Position numbers and translations under genes: made by a program. Of a DNA stretch of 64,000 nt, positions 25,829 to 33,041 are shown one piece after another; the stretch's first letter is position 1, and every line of letters begins with the position of its first letter. The DNA comes from Lachnospiraceae bacterium (lineage in GTDB: Bacteria > Bacillota > Clostridia > Lachnospirales > Bianqueaceae): positions 62,001 to 126,000 of the forward strand of contig JAAWDX010000005.1 of assembly GCA_022794035.1 (NCBI GenBank), written 5' to 3'. The notes beneath the pieces were generated by a model that saw only the letters and a program-made list of their open reading frames with translations, made no database searches and had not been told where the DNA came from.

Positions 25829-27211
25829 TTATGAATCGGAGGTTGATTTGGTAAGTGACGCAGTCGAGATACGCTTCATTTGTAAGAAATAAGCCGATAC
25901 CAATAGCAGAGCAGCGCCTGTCCAAGCTCCGATCTCTGCATAGTAGATGCCATCCTGTCCGATGGCCAGCGGAAGCAGCAAAGCGATGCCGATGCGCATA
26001 ATCATTTCGGCAAAGCCGGAAATCATAGGAACAACCGTATTGCCGAGGCCCATGAGAGCCGAGCGATAAATATGCAGCATATATAATATAGGCAAACAAA
26101 CGCTCATAATCGACAGGTAGCGATAGGCAATATCCATGGACGCCTGTACGGTATCGGCACTGCCGGAAATAAACAGGCTTAAGATGCCCCGGCCAAACAG
26201 CAGCATTACAGCAGCAATCAGGGCAGAAGTCAGCAGTGCAATGACGGCAGCAGAGCGCATACCGGCCTTAATGCGCTTGATGAGCCCACCGCCCAGATTT
26301 TGTCCCACAAAGGACGTGATCGCATAGCCGTAGCTGGTGGCAGCAATCTCCAGCAGTCCGTACAGCTTATTGGTGGCTGTAAAGCCAGCGATAAAGAGCA
26401 TGCCAAACCGGTTGATTACCGATTGTACAACCATACCGCCCACCGCAATGATGGCGTTTTGCAGTGCTACAGGAAGTCCAAGGCGCAGCAAAGCACTGCT
26501 CAGAGCCCGGCTAAGCCGGAAATCGGCGGGGTGCAGCTCAAGGATAGCGATCCGGCGGAGATTGATCCAGCAGTAAATCGAGGAGATGAGCTGTGCGATC
26601 AGGGTAGCGGCGGCAGCGCCGGCAATTCCCCAATGGAAAACAACAACAAACAGAAGATCTAAAAGAATATTGACGACCGTGGAGACAGTTACCGCATACA
26701 AGGGCGTTTTGCTGTCGCCCAGCGCACGCAAAGTGCAGGCCAGCAGATTATAGGCTGTGATAATGGGAATGCCGCTGAAAATAATGCGTAGATACAGCAG
26801 GGAATCCTGAATAATCGTATCAGGCGTATTGAGGAGCTGAAGCACCGGCAGCGCGAGCAGCTGGCTGGCAGAAAGCATAAATAGTGCGGCAAAGACACAC
26901 AGGGAGGCAGAAGCACCGATCACACGGGAAAGCTTCCGGTAATCCTTGGCTCCAAAATGCTGTGCCATCAGGATGGAAAAGCCCTGAGCCAGTCCCTGCA
27001 TGACGCTGAGAACCAGCCAGTTCAGCCATTCCGCTGCCCCTAGGGCAGCCAGCGCCTGTACACCGATAAACTGTCCTACTACGGCTGTATCGACCACGGC
27101 ATAGAGCTGCTGAAATACATTGCCCAGCATCAGAGGCAGGGCAAAGGAAAAAATCAAACGGGTAGGGCTACCCGTCGTCATATTGCGGATTCGTTCTGAT
27201 CGAGTTGACAT
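25829..27211 (-). CDS. MATE family multidrug/sodium antiporter
   Basis: The 460-residue membrane protein has about 12 hydrophobic segments and MATE signatures (FALPLMLGNVFQQLYAVVDTAVVGQF near the start, DSKTPLYAVTVSTVVNILLD in the middle). Such pumps expel cationic compounds using a Na+ or H+ gradient. The substrate cannot be inferred. The ATG at 27211 follows TGGAGG; the upstream in-frame ATG at 27256 lies in the leader. The leader (27212-27346) carries a short upstream ORF and two hairpins, which suggests inducible expression. Confidence 0.92.
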   Translation of the reverse strand: MSTRSERIRNMTTGSPTRLIFSFALPLMLGNVFQQLYAVVDTAVVGQFIGVQALAALGAAEWLNWLVLSVMQGLAQGFSILMAQHFGAKDYRKLSRVIGASASLCVFAALFMLSASQLLALPVLQLLNTPDTIIQDSLLYLRIIFSGIPIITAYNLLACTLRALGDSKTPLYAVTVSTVVNILLDLLFVVVFHWGIAGAAAATLIAQLISSIYCWINLRRIAILELHPADFRLSRALSSALLRLGLPVALQNAIIAVGGMVVQSVINRFGMLFIAGFTATNKLYGLLEIAATSYGYAITSFVGQNLGGGLIKRIKAGMRSAAVIALLTSALIAAVMLLFGRGILSLFISGSADTVQASMDIAYRYLSIMSVCLPILYMLHIYRSALMGLGNTVVPMISGFAEMIMRIGIALLLPLAIGQDGIYYAEIGAWTGAALLLVSAYFLQMKRISTASLTKSTSDS

Positions 27212-27224
27212 ACTAACCTCCAGT

Positions 27225-27324
27225 CCGGAGCGTATGCGACGGGGCAATACCATCATGGCTCATTTGTGACGCTCCGGCACAAATAGCCGTATGAAAAATA
27301 AGCTATCGAGCTTATTTTTCATAC
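27225..27324 (-). promoter_or_regulatory. MATE gene leader with two hairpins
   Basis: Reading on the minus strand, hairpin A is a perfect 16-bp inverted repeat (27289-27304 with 27309-27324, loop ATCG) and contains the start codon of a short ORF. Hairpin B pairs CCGGAGCGT with ACGCTCCGG (27225-27233, 27269-27277) just before the pump's ribosome binding site. The start regions of the short ORF and of the pump are near copies (GGAAGTTAGTATG and GGAGGTTAGTATG). Inducible translation or transcription attenuation is inferred from the layout. Confidence 0.55.
27260..27322 (-). CDS. Possible 20-residue leader peptide
   Basis: A short ORF starting MKNKLDSLFFIR and ending PERHK lies in the MATE leader, 24 nt after the predicted transcript start, with GGAAG before its ATG. 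It is not homologous to anything recognised. Its start codon is buried in hairpin A. If translated, ribosome stalling here could expose the pump's start. No direct evidence beyond layout. Confidence 0.3.
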   Translation of the reverse strand: MKNKLDSLFFIRLFVPERHK

Positions 27325-27353
27325 TAACTTCCAGTATGGAAATGAATGTCATT

Positions 27354-27383
27354 ATAGTACCGTAGAATCAGAGGCATTGTCAA
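27354..27383 (-). promoter_or_regulatory. MATE gene promoter
   Basis: Minus strand TTGACA (27378-27383), 18-bp spacer, TACTAT (27354-27359); an overlapping TATAAT at 27351-27356 would give a 21-bp spacer. The long spacing recalls promoters activated by MerR-type regulators, but no regulator gene is adjacent. Confidence 0.6.
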
Positions 27384-27475
27384 GGCTGTTGATGACATCG
27401 CCGGTGGTCAGCGCGGCCAGCAGCAGTTGTACCAATATTTTCTTGAATTGAAAAATTGGCCATGATATAATCAGC

Positions 27476-27766
27476 TTAAAAAGTGCAAATTTGTCTTACC
27501 TTTGCCATATAGTATTCATCCAGATACTTTCCATCTACATACACCAATTTCTGTTTAATACCCTCTATCTCGAAGCCGCTATTTGTGTATAGGCGTTTTG
27601 CAGCCTCATTCTCGCAAATTACGGTTAACTCTAAGCGGACAATTTTATTTTCTTTAGCCCAAACATTCAATCTATTAAAAAACTCTGTTCCAATCCCTTG
27701 GCCGCGATAATCCGCTAAGATACCAACAACGATATATGCAGAATGAGCAATACGATTGGTTATCAA
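27476..27766 (-). pseudogene. GNAT acetyltransferase remnant, 5' end missing
   Basis: The 96 codons encode only the C-terminal half of a GNAT domain: AYIVVGILADYRGQGIGTEFFNRL carries the acetyl-CoA motif A (RGQGIG) and LYTNSGFEIEG is motif B. About 70 N-terminal residues of the fold are absent; the first possible start is a TTG without a ribosome binding site, and a gene on the other strand begins 38 nt away. It looks like the stump left by a deletion or insertion event. Confidence 0.7.
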
Positions 27767-27803
27767 AAAATGAAAGCAGTTTCTTATATAGGAGGTTTAT
27801 TGT

Positions 27804-28106
27804 ATGTTTGAAGAAATGTCATTCCCTGAACATGAATATGAGTCAATTCAAAATTACTTAAATAAATTAGGGTATTGTTATACCACAAGGGTATATAAAG
27901 AAATCGGAAAATATAAAGTTGGGGAATTATATACGGCTCCATGGGGTGATGTATTGAAAATAGACGAAGTTAAAACATACGGGAAAGTATCAGACCGCCC
28001 TTTCTATGATGAAATGAGTGATGACGAAAAGATAGAAATCAGTAAATACTCTGAAGAGATAGGATTGCCATATGAATTCATAAAATTTTCTAAAAGTACA
28101 GTATGA
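27804..28106 (+). CDS. Hypothetical small protein
   Basis: The 100-residue acidic protein (MFEEMSFPEHEYESIQNYL) has no signal peptide or membrane segment. The middle, GKYKVGELYTAPWGDVLKI, has the look of a small PUA/ASCH-like beta barrel, but that is a weak guess. A strong ribosome binding site (AGGAGG at 27790-27795) precedes the ATG, and codon use is AT-rich like the neighbours, so it is likely a real gene. Confidence 0.65.
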   Translation: MFEEMSFPEHEYESIQNYLNKLGYCYTTRVYKEIGKYKVGELYTAPWGDVLKIDEVKTYGKVSDRPFYDEMSDDEKIEISKYSEEIGLPYEFIKFSKSTV

Positions 28107-28140
28107 GTATATCTGAGCAGTAAAAATCGGGATTTAAGAT

Positions 28141-28557
28141 TTAAAACTCATACCTTGTTCCATGGGAAAGAAGCAGTCCGTCTGTTAATTCTACACATAA
28201 AATGATTGTATTTTTATCATCAAAGTTATAGTGTCCATTATCAATCCATTCAGCGAAGACTTTTTTCAGCTTGTCAGCAATTGAATGATTTTCTTCTTTT
28301 CCCCAATAACCTAAATTGATGCCCTTTCCATGTGCCGTAAACCAGTCACCGGCTATGGCAACAGTAGGATGGTTTTCAATATGCTTCATTTTATTTGAGA
28401 GAGCGTAAGTAATGATATAAAACGCACCATTCTCATAATAGGCATTTACATACCGTACAAAGGGCATGTTATGTTCTACGGTTGATAACGCGATAATTGT
28501 ATCTTTTCCAAAACGTTCAGTCATTATTTTTTCAGCTTCCTGATTCCATTTGCGCAT
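28141..28557 (-). CDS. Pyridoxamine 5'-phosphate oxidase-like flavin-fold protein
   Basis: The 138-residue protein has the split-barrel FMN-binding fold seen in PNPOx-like proteins: FGKDTIIALSTVEHNMPFVRYVNAYY (start) and AYALSNKMKHIENHPTVAIAG match the strand-helix pattern of this group. Such proteins bind FMN, F420 or heme, and the exact reaction is unknown. Ribosome binding site GGAGG precedes the ATG; its promoter (28592-28620) is back-to-back with that of the next gene. Confidence 0.8.
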   Translation of the reverse strand: MRKWNQEAEKIMTERFGKDTIIALSTVEHNMPFVRYVNAYYENGAFYIITYALSNKMKHIENHPTVAIAGDWFTAHGKGINLGYWGKEENHSIADKLKKVFAEWIDNGHYNFDDKNTIILCVELTDGLLLSHGTRYEF

Positions 28558-28591
28558 AAGCTACCTCCTAAAATCCGAATTGGTCAAGCCG

Positions 28592-28620
28592 ACTATATCA
28601 TGAACAGCTTTTTATTTCAA
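28592..28620 (-). promoter_or_regulatory. Promoter for the PNPOx-like gene
   Basis: Minus strand TTGAAA (28615-28620), 17-bp spacer, TATAGT (28592-28597). Confidence 0.65.
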
Positions 28621-28639
28621 TGAGTTTTCCTTTATGCTT

Positions 28640-28668
28640 TTGAAAACCTGTAATAAAGCTGTTATAGG
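28640..28668 (+). promoter_or_regulatory. Promoter for the HAD gene at 28741
   Basis: TTGAAA (28640-28645), 17-bp spacer, TATAGG (28663-28668), divergent from the promoter at 28592-28620. Confidence 0.5.
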
Positions 28669-28740
28669 CGAGGCAGAGGTAGAGGTAGAATACTCTATGC
28701 AGCGATAGTATGATTGCAGAAAGGGTAAAATAATTCTATC

Positions 28741-29553
28741 ATGAAAACACTGTATGTTACTGATTTAGACGGAACTTTAATGCGCGACGATAAGATAATT
28801 TCAAATGAAAGCGTCGCCATATTGAATCGGCTGCTTGTCCAGGGGATATTTCTTACATATGCAACGGCAAGGTCGATAAGATCTGCTTCTAAAATTACAA
28901 GAAATATTTCTTTTAACCTGCCTGTTATTACCCTTAACGGAACAATTCTTGTCGATCCGTTGACCAAGAAAGAAATCCAAATTTCAACGTTTGGAAAAGA
29001 AATACAGCACATAAGACAGGCGTTGGCTGCTACGGCTATCCCCGGATTCGTAAATGCTTATTTGGGCTCGAAGGAAGTAAAATTATACCTGAAAGGAAGA
29101 ACCAATGAAGGCTTTCAGGATTATTTGCAAAATCATTCTACGGATAAGCGGATTCGCATGGTTGATACAGAAGATCAGTTGTTTGAGGGGGAAACGTGCT
29201 ACTTTACCTTTATTGCTCCACAAAATGAATTGCAGCCTCTTTATGAACGCGTAAAACAGATCAAGGGAATCAATTGTATTTTTCAACAAGATAAATACAG
29301 ACCGGAATATTGGCTGGAGCTGTGTCCAGAAAATGCAACAAAAGCCTCTGCAATTCAAAGAGTAAAAGAGCTGTGCGGCTGCCAACGGGTCATTGTGTTT
29401 GGAGATTCGGCAAATGATATTTCCATGTTTCAAATGGCAGACGAAGCATATGCAACCCAAAACGCAATTGACGAATTAAAGGAAATGGCTACGGGAATCA
29501 TTGAAAGCAATAATACCGACGGAGTAGCAAAATGGTTAGAAGCACATGCATGA
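28741..29553 (+). CDS. HAD-IIB (Cof-type) phosphatase
   Basis: The 270-residue protein has the HAD nucleophile motif YVTDLDGTLM (Asp8, Asp10), a C2-type cap in the middle and the acidic motif FGDSANDISMF near residue 221. Such enzymes remove phosphate from small sugar phosphates or similar metabolites in the cytoplasm. It looks paralogous to the HAD protein at 56072 (shared TYATARSI/SYATARSI, DGVAKWLEAHA/DDGVAHWLEENA). A modest AAAGGG precedes the start. Confidence 0.88.
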   Translation: MKTLYVTDLDGTLMRDDKIISNESVAILNRLLVQGIFLTYATARSIRSASKITRNISFNLPVITLNGTILVDPLTKKEIQISTFGKEIQHIRQALAATAIPGFVNAYLGSKEVKLYLKGRTNEGFQDYLQNHSTDKRIRMVDTEDQLFEGETCYFTFIAPQNELQPLYERVKQIKGINCIFQQDKYRPEYWLELCPENATKASAIQRVKELCGCQRVIVFGDSANDISMFQMADEAYATQNAIDELKEMATGIIESNNTDGVAKWLEAHA

Positions 29554-29585
29554 CAAAGGGATATATCAATGGGAGGTGCGATATA

Positions 29586-30263
29586 ATGATGAAGGTTGTC
29601 GTTTGTGATTTGGGCGGAACACTCATGCAGTATGTAGGAATGCCTCACTCATGGGAAGATTTTTATCATAAGGGGTTTGAAGAAATTATACGGAAATTCG
29701 GCTATCCTATTTCACAAGAAATGGTTGAAAAATCGTTTCAAATGCTAAAAGAATTTAATCCGAGAATTCATTATAGAGAGGTTGAATATTCACCGGAATA
29801 TATTTTTACCAAAATATTAGAACACTGGCATATGGATATTCCGGTTCAAAGCTGTATAGAAGCTTTTTGGAGTGGATTACAATTAAAAGCGGAAATATAT
29901 CCGGAGACAATATGTGTGTTGCAAAAACTTAAAGAAAAAGGATATACAATAGCCGCACTGACAGATTTACCAAGTGCAATGCCGGATGAAATTTTTAGAC
30001 GGGACATTTCGGAACTTTTGGACTATTTTGATGATTATGTTTCATCTTCTGTTGCAGGATATAGGAAGCCGAACTGTAAAGGCTTGCAAATGATTGCTGA
30101 AAGATTTTCATTTCCCATTACAGAGCTGATTTTTATTGGAGATGAAGAAAAAGACAGAAAAACGGCAATGAATGCGAATTGCAAATTTATTTGGATCCAG
30201 CGCACAGAGAAGAATGAGGAAAGTATTAGTAATTTATACGAATTATTACGGGTGCTGAATTGA
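29586..30263 (+). CDS. HAD family hydrolase with DxG in motif I
   Basis: The 225-residue protein has motif I as VVVCDLGGTLM, a helical cap, Thr in ALTDLP (motif II), Lys in AGYRKPNCKG (motif III) and GDEEKDR (motif IV). The second Asp of the usual DxD, the general acid/base, is Gly here, so ordinary phosphatase activity is doubtful. ATG 29586 follows GGGAGGT; an upstream in-frame ATG at 29532 overlaps the previous gene. It is probably co-transcribed with the HAD gene before it. Confidence 0.82.
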   Translation: MMKVVVCDLGGTLMQYVGMPHSWEDFYHKGFEEIIRKFGYPISQEMVEKSFQMLKEFNPRIHYREVEYSPEYIFTKILEHWHMDIPVQSCIEAFWSGLQLKAEIYPETICVLQKLKEKGYTIAALTDLPSAMPDEIFRRDISELLDYFDDYVSSSVAGYRKPNCKGLQMIAERFSFPITELIFIGDEEKDRKTAMNANCKFIWIQRTEKNEESISNLYELLRVLN

Positions 30264-30290
30264 AAAAATATTTCCCTCATTTTTTCAATT
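30258..30290. terminator. AT-rich inverted repeat, probable weak terminator
   Basis: Twelve-bp perfect inverted repeat AATTGAAAAAAT / ATTTTTTCAATT with a 9-nt loop, overlapping the HAD stop codon. The right arm carries its own T-run. Confidence 0.5.
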
Positions 30291-30314
30291 ATCAGGATTT
30301 AAAGGAGTAGCGAT

Positions 30315-30845
30315 ATGATTGAAATCAGACAGATTGATGCACAGCATAAGCTGGATATCAACATTGCCAACGAACCATTTGATATGTTTGGCCGCATTAT
30401 CCCGTCTTTTCATAATGGGCAGTGGACTTACGAGCTTGAGCGCTATAGCGCTGAAAGTATCACAGAAATGACATTTCCGGACGAGGATTATGAATATGAA
30501 AATATGAAGGACAGTGTATTTCTTGGTGCATACGATGGTGAAAAATGCGTAGGACTGGCTATTTTGCAGCCCGGTTTTTTCAAATATATGTATCTGTATG
30601 ATTTGAAAGTGAGTAAGCAATACCGCGGCCAGCATATCGGACAGGCGCTGATATCAAAAGCAAAAGAAATCGCTGCGCAGCATGGCTACTGCGGACTATA
30701 TACACAGGGCCAAGACAATAACCCTGGAGCCTGCCTGTTCTATCTAAATTCTGGCTTCTATATAGGAGGGCTTGATACCAACGTGTACCGGCACACAAAA
30801 CAAGAAGGAAAGGCAGATATTCTTTTTTATTGTGAGGTCGATTAA
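30315..30845 (+). CDS. GNAT acetyltransferase resembling streptothricin acetyltransferases
   Basis: The 176-residue protein has N-terminal NEPFDMFGRIIPSFHNGQW and C-terminal YLYDLKVSKQYRGQHIGQAL (acetyl-CoA motif A) plus GQDNNPGACLFYLNSGF, an arrangement that resembles SatA/Sat-type streptothricin N-acetyltransferases as remembered. Those enzymes inactivate the antibiotic by acetylating its beta-lysine. Whether this one does so is unproven; other amines are possible. Ribosome binding site AAAGGAG lies 7 nt upstream. It is the last gene of the AT-rich block. Confidence 0.78.
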   Translation: MIEIRQIDAQHKLDINIANEPFDMFGRIIPSFHNGQWTYELERYSAESITEMTFPDEDYEYENMKDSVFLGAYDGEKCVGLAILQPGFFKYMYLYDLKVSKQYRGQHIGQALISKAKEIAAQHGYCGLYTQGQDNNPGACLFYLNSGFYIGGLDTNVYRHTKQEGKADILFYCEVD

Positions 30846-30914
30846 CCATGGGGTAGTGCGATCCTGTCAGTGTTTGGAAAGGAATATTTTAGGAAAAAGC
30901 GGCAGAGATTTTGC

Positions 30915-30944
30915 TTGACAAGTCCGATGCGTATATGGTATATT
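30915..30944 (+). promoter_or_regulatory. Promoter of the oxidoreductase-isomerase operon
   Basis: TTGACA (30915-30920), 18-bp spacer, TATATT (30939-30944), directly followed by the cre-like operator. Confidence 0.8.
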
Positions 30945-30951
30945 GAACATA

Positions 30952-30965
30952 TGTAAACGATTACA
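30952..30965. promoter_or_regulatory. cre site (CcpA / LacI-family operator)
   Basis: TGTAAACGATTACA fits the catabolite-responsive element consensus TGWAANCGNTNWCA at every position. It lies at about +1 to +15, where bound CcpA or a LacI-type repressor would block transcription. Confidence 0.82.
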
Positions 30966-31038
30966 AGTTCTCGCAATTTGGATCGTCTGTCGAAAATCTA
31001 AAACATATTTGCCGCATGGCGGCAAGCAGGAGGAAAGT

Positions 31039-32136
31039 ATGGCAAATAAAATCAAGGTTGGCATCATCGGATGCGGCGGTATCGCAAACGGCAAGCATCT
31101 GCCGGCGCTGTCGCATCAGTCTCATCGGTTGGAGATCGTTGCTTTTTGTGATATCATTAAGGAAAGAGCAGAGAAGGCTGCGAAGGAGTATGGTACGCCG
31201 GATGCAAAGGTGTATACGGATTATAAGGAGATGCTGCAGGATGAAAGCATCCGCACTGTGCATGTGCTGACGCCGAACGTATCGCACTGCGAGCTGACGG
31301 TGGCTGCACTGGAAGCGGGCAAGGACGTTATCTGTGAAAAGCCTATGGCAGCGACGCCGGCGGATGCACAGAAGATGCTGGATGCACAGAAGAAGAGCGG
31401 CCGCATTTTGACGATCGGCTATCAGAACCGCTGCCGTCAGGACAGCCTGACGCTGAAGAAGCTGTGTGATGACGGCGAGCTGGGCGATATCTATTATGCA
31501 AAGGCGCAGGCGATTCGCCGCCGCGGCGTGCCGACCTGGGGCGTGTTCCCGGATAAGTCTAAGCAGGGCGGCGGTCCGCTGATCGATATCGGGACGCACT
31601 CTCTGGATCTGACATTGTGGATGATGAATAATTATAAGCCGAAGAGCGTGATGGGCGCGAGCTTCCAGAAGCTGGGCCGTCTGCTGCAGCCGGGTGAGCA
31701 GGGCAATACGATGGGCGTTTGGGATCCGGAGACCTATGAGGTTGAGGATTCTGCCTTTGGTTTTGTGACCATGGAGAACGGCGCTGTGATCGTGATTGAG
31801 TCCTCTTGGGCGCTGAATACGCTGGAGGTATGCGAGGCGCTGACGCAGCTTTGCGGTACCAAGGCCGGCGCGGATATGAAGGACGGCCTTCGCATCAATA
31901 AGATCATGTATGATAAGATGACGACCATCAAGCCGGATTGCCGCACGCCCAGAGGCGTTGACTTCTTCCCGGGCGCTACGGTGCAGTCGGCACAGGATAC
32001 CGAGTGTAGCGCGTTCTATGACGCGGTAGAGGGCAAGGGTAGCCCCATTGTTAAGCCGGAAGAGGCATTTGTGGTAACGCAGATTCTGGATGCGGTATAT
32101 CGTTCAGCCGCTACGGGTCAGCTGATTACGTTTTAA
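31039..32136 (+). CDS. Gfo/Idh/MocA family oxidoreductase
   Basis: The 365-residue NAD(P)-dependent enzyme has the N-terminal nucleotide motif VGIIGCGGIANGKHLPAL (Gly-rich, residues 7-24), the family EKPMA segment (CEKPMAATPAD) where Lys is catalytic, and GGPLIDIGTHSLDLTLWMM with the conserved Asp/His. Members oxidise or reduce sugar ring hydroxyls, inositols or related polyols. ATG 31039 follows AGGAGGAAA; the longer ORF start lies in the operator region. Two TIM-barrel isomerase genes follow, so a keto-sugar intermediate is likely. Confidence 0.92.
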   Translation: MANKIKVGIIGCGGIANGKHLPALSHQSHRLEIVAFCDIIKERAEKAAKEYGTPDAKVYTDYKEMLQDESIRTVHVLTPNVSHCELTVAALEAGKDVICEKPMAATPADAQKMLDAQKKSGRILTIGYQNRCRQDSLTLKKLCDDGELGDIYYAKAQAIRRRGVPTWGVFPDKSKQGGGPLIDIGTHSLDLTLWMMNNYKPKSVMGASFQKLGRLLQPGEQGNTMGVWDPETYEVEDSAFGFVTMENGAVIVIESSWALNTLEVCEALTQLCGTKAGADMKDGLRINKIMYDKMTTIKPDCRTPRGVDFFPGATVQSAQDTECSAFYDAVEGKGSPIVKPEEAFVVTQILDAVYRSAATGQLITF

Positions 32137-32158
32137 TTTTAATAGCAGATAGAGGAGT

Positions 32159-32186
32159 CAAATGGGCATGCTTGCATGTCCATTTG
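32159..32186 (+). promoter_or_regulatory. Intercistronic hairpin
   Basis: CAAATGGGCATG / CATGTCCATTTG (32159-32170, 32175-32186) pair over 12 bp with one G-U and a CTTG loop. There is no T-run, so mRNA processing or protection of the upstream message is more likely than termination. Confidence 0.55.
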
Positions 32187-32201
32187 ATGCATGGAGGGAA
32201 A

Positions 32202-33041
32202 ATGGAAAAGGTATATTTGCAGACCTATTCGCTGGGGAATGCGATGCGGGAGGATTTTCGCGGCTCATTGAAAAAGGTGGCGGAGATAGGATATGCCGGC
32301 GTAGAATTTGCCGGCGGCTATGGCGGCATGGAGGCCGGTGAGCTAAAAAGCTATTTAGCGCAGCTGGGCTTAGAGCCGATCTCCAGCCATGTAGGCTTGG
32401 ATCAGATCGAAGAGCATATTCCCTATCTGGCAGAGCTGGGCGCTTCGTATATTATCTGCCCGGGAACGCCCCTTACTTCTATGGAAGAGGTGCTGGAAAA
32501 GGCAAAGGAGATGAACCGGCTGGGCAAGCTGGCAAAGCAGGCGGGCCTACGATTTGGCTATCATAATCATACGCCGGAATTTGCCCTGCTAAACGGCCGC
32601 TATGTGCTGGACATTTTAATGGAAAATACCGATCCGGAGCTGGTGATGTTTCAGCTGGATGCAGGATGGGCGACCTGCGCCGGCATCAATGTGCCGGCCT
32701 ATATCGAGGCGCATTCCGGCCGCATTGGGCTGATCCATGTGAAGGAAACCAACAAGGTAATTGGCGTGCAGAAGCCGCGCGATTTTTCTCAATTTGAAAA
32801 GGATGCAGACGGCCGGCCCATTTTGCCGCAGAGCGTTTTGGAGGAGATGGCGGCGATTAAAAGGACGGATTGTCCTACTGGCGAGGGTATTGTGGACTGG
32901 CAGTTGGTCTGCGATACAGCTTCGGCGCACGGCGCCAAGGCGTTCATCGTGGAACGGGAATATGATTACAAGGGCGATGATATCTTTGGCTGCGTGGCCG
33001 AGGATCTGGCCTATATGAAAACAATCAGGAGGATAGTATGA
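32202..33041 (+). CDS. Sugar phosphate isomerase/epimerase family TIM barrel (YcjR-like)
   Basis: The 279-residue protein belongs to the xylose-isomerase-like TIM barrels. GLRFGYHNHTPEF carries a His-x-His and Glu of the metal site; QLDAGWATCAG, LIHVKE and FIVEREYDY supply further ligands. The YHNHxxEF pattern occurs in E. coli YcjR, which works on 3-keto-glucosides made by a Gfo/Idh partner (YcjS). That precedent fits the upstream gene but does not prove the substrate. ATG 32202 follows GGAGGG. Confidence 0.88.
   Translation: MEKVYLQTYSLGNAMREDFRGSLKKVAEIGYAGVEFAGGYGGMEAGELKSYLAQLGLEPISSHVGLDQIEEHIPYLAELGASYIICPGTPLTSMEEVLEKAKEMNRLGKLAKQAGLRFGYHNHTPEFALLNGRYVLDILMENTDPELVMFQLDAGWATCAGINVPAYIEAHSGRIGLIHVKETNKVIGVQKPRDFSQFEKDADGRPILPQSVLEEMAAIKRTDCPTGEGIVDWQLVCDTASAHGAKAFIVEREYDYKGDDIFGCVAEDLAYMKTIRRIV

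Noticed and set aside
32164..32250. Small ORF with GAGGAG between the oxidoreductase and isomerase genes
   Set aside because: It overlaps the true isomerase start out of frame and its ATG is buried in a hairpin; no sign of selection.
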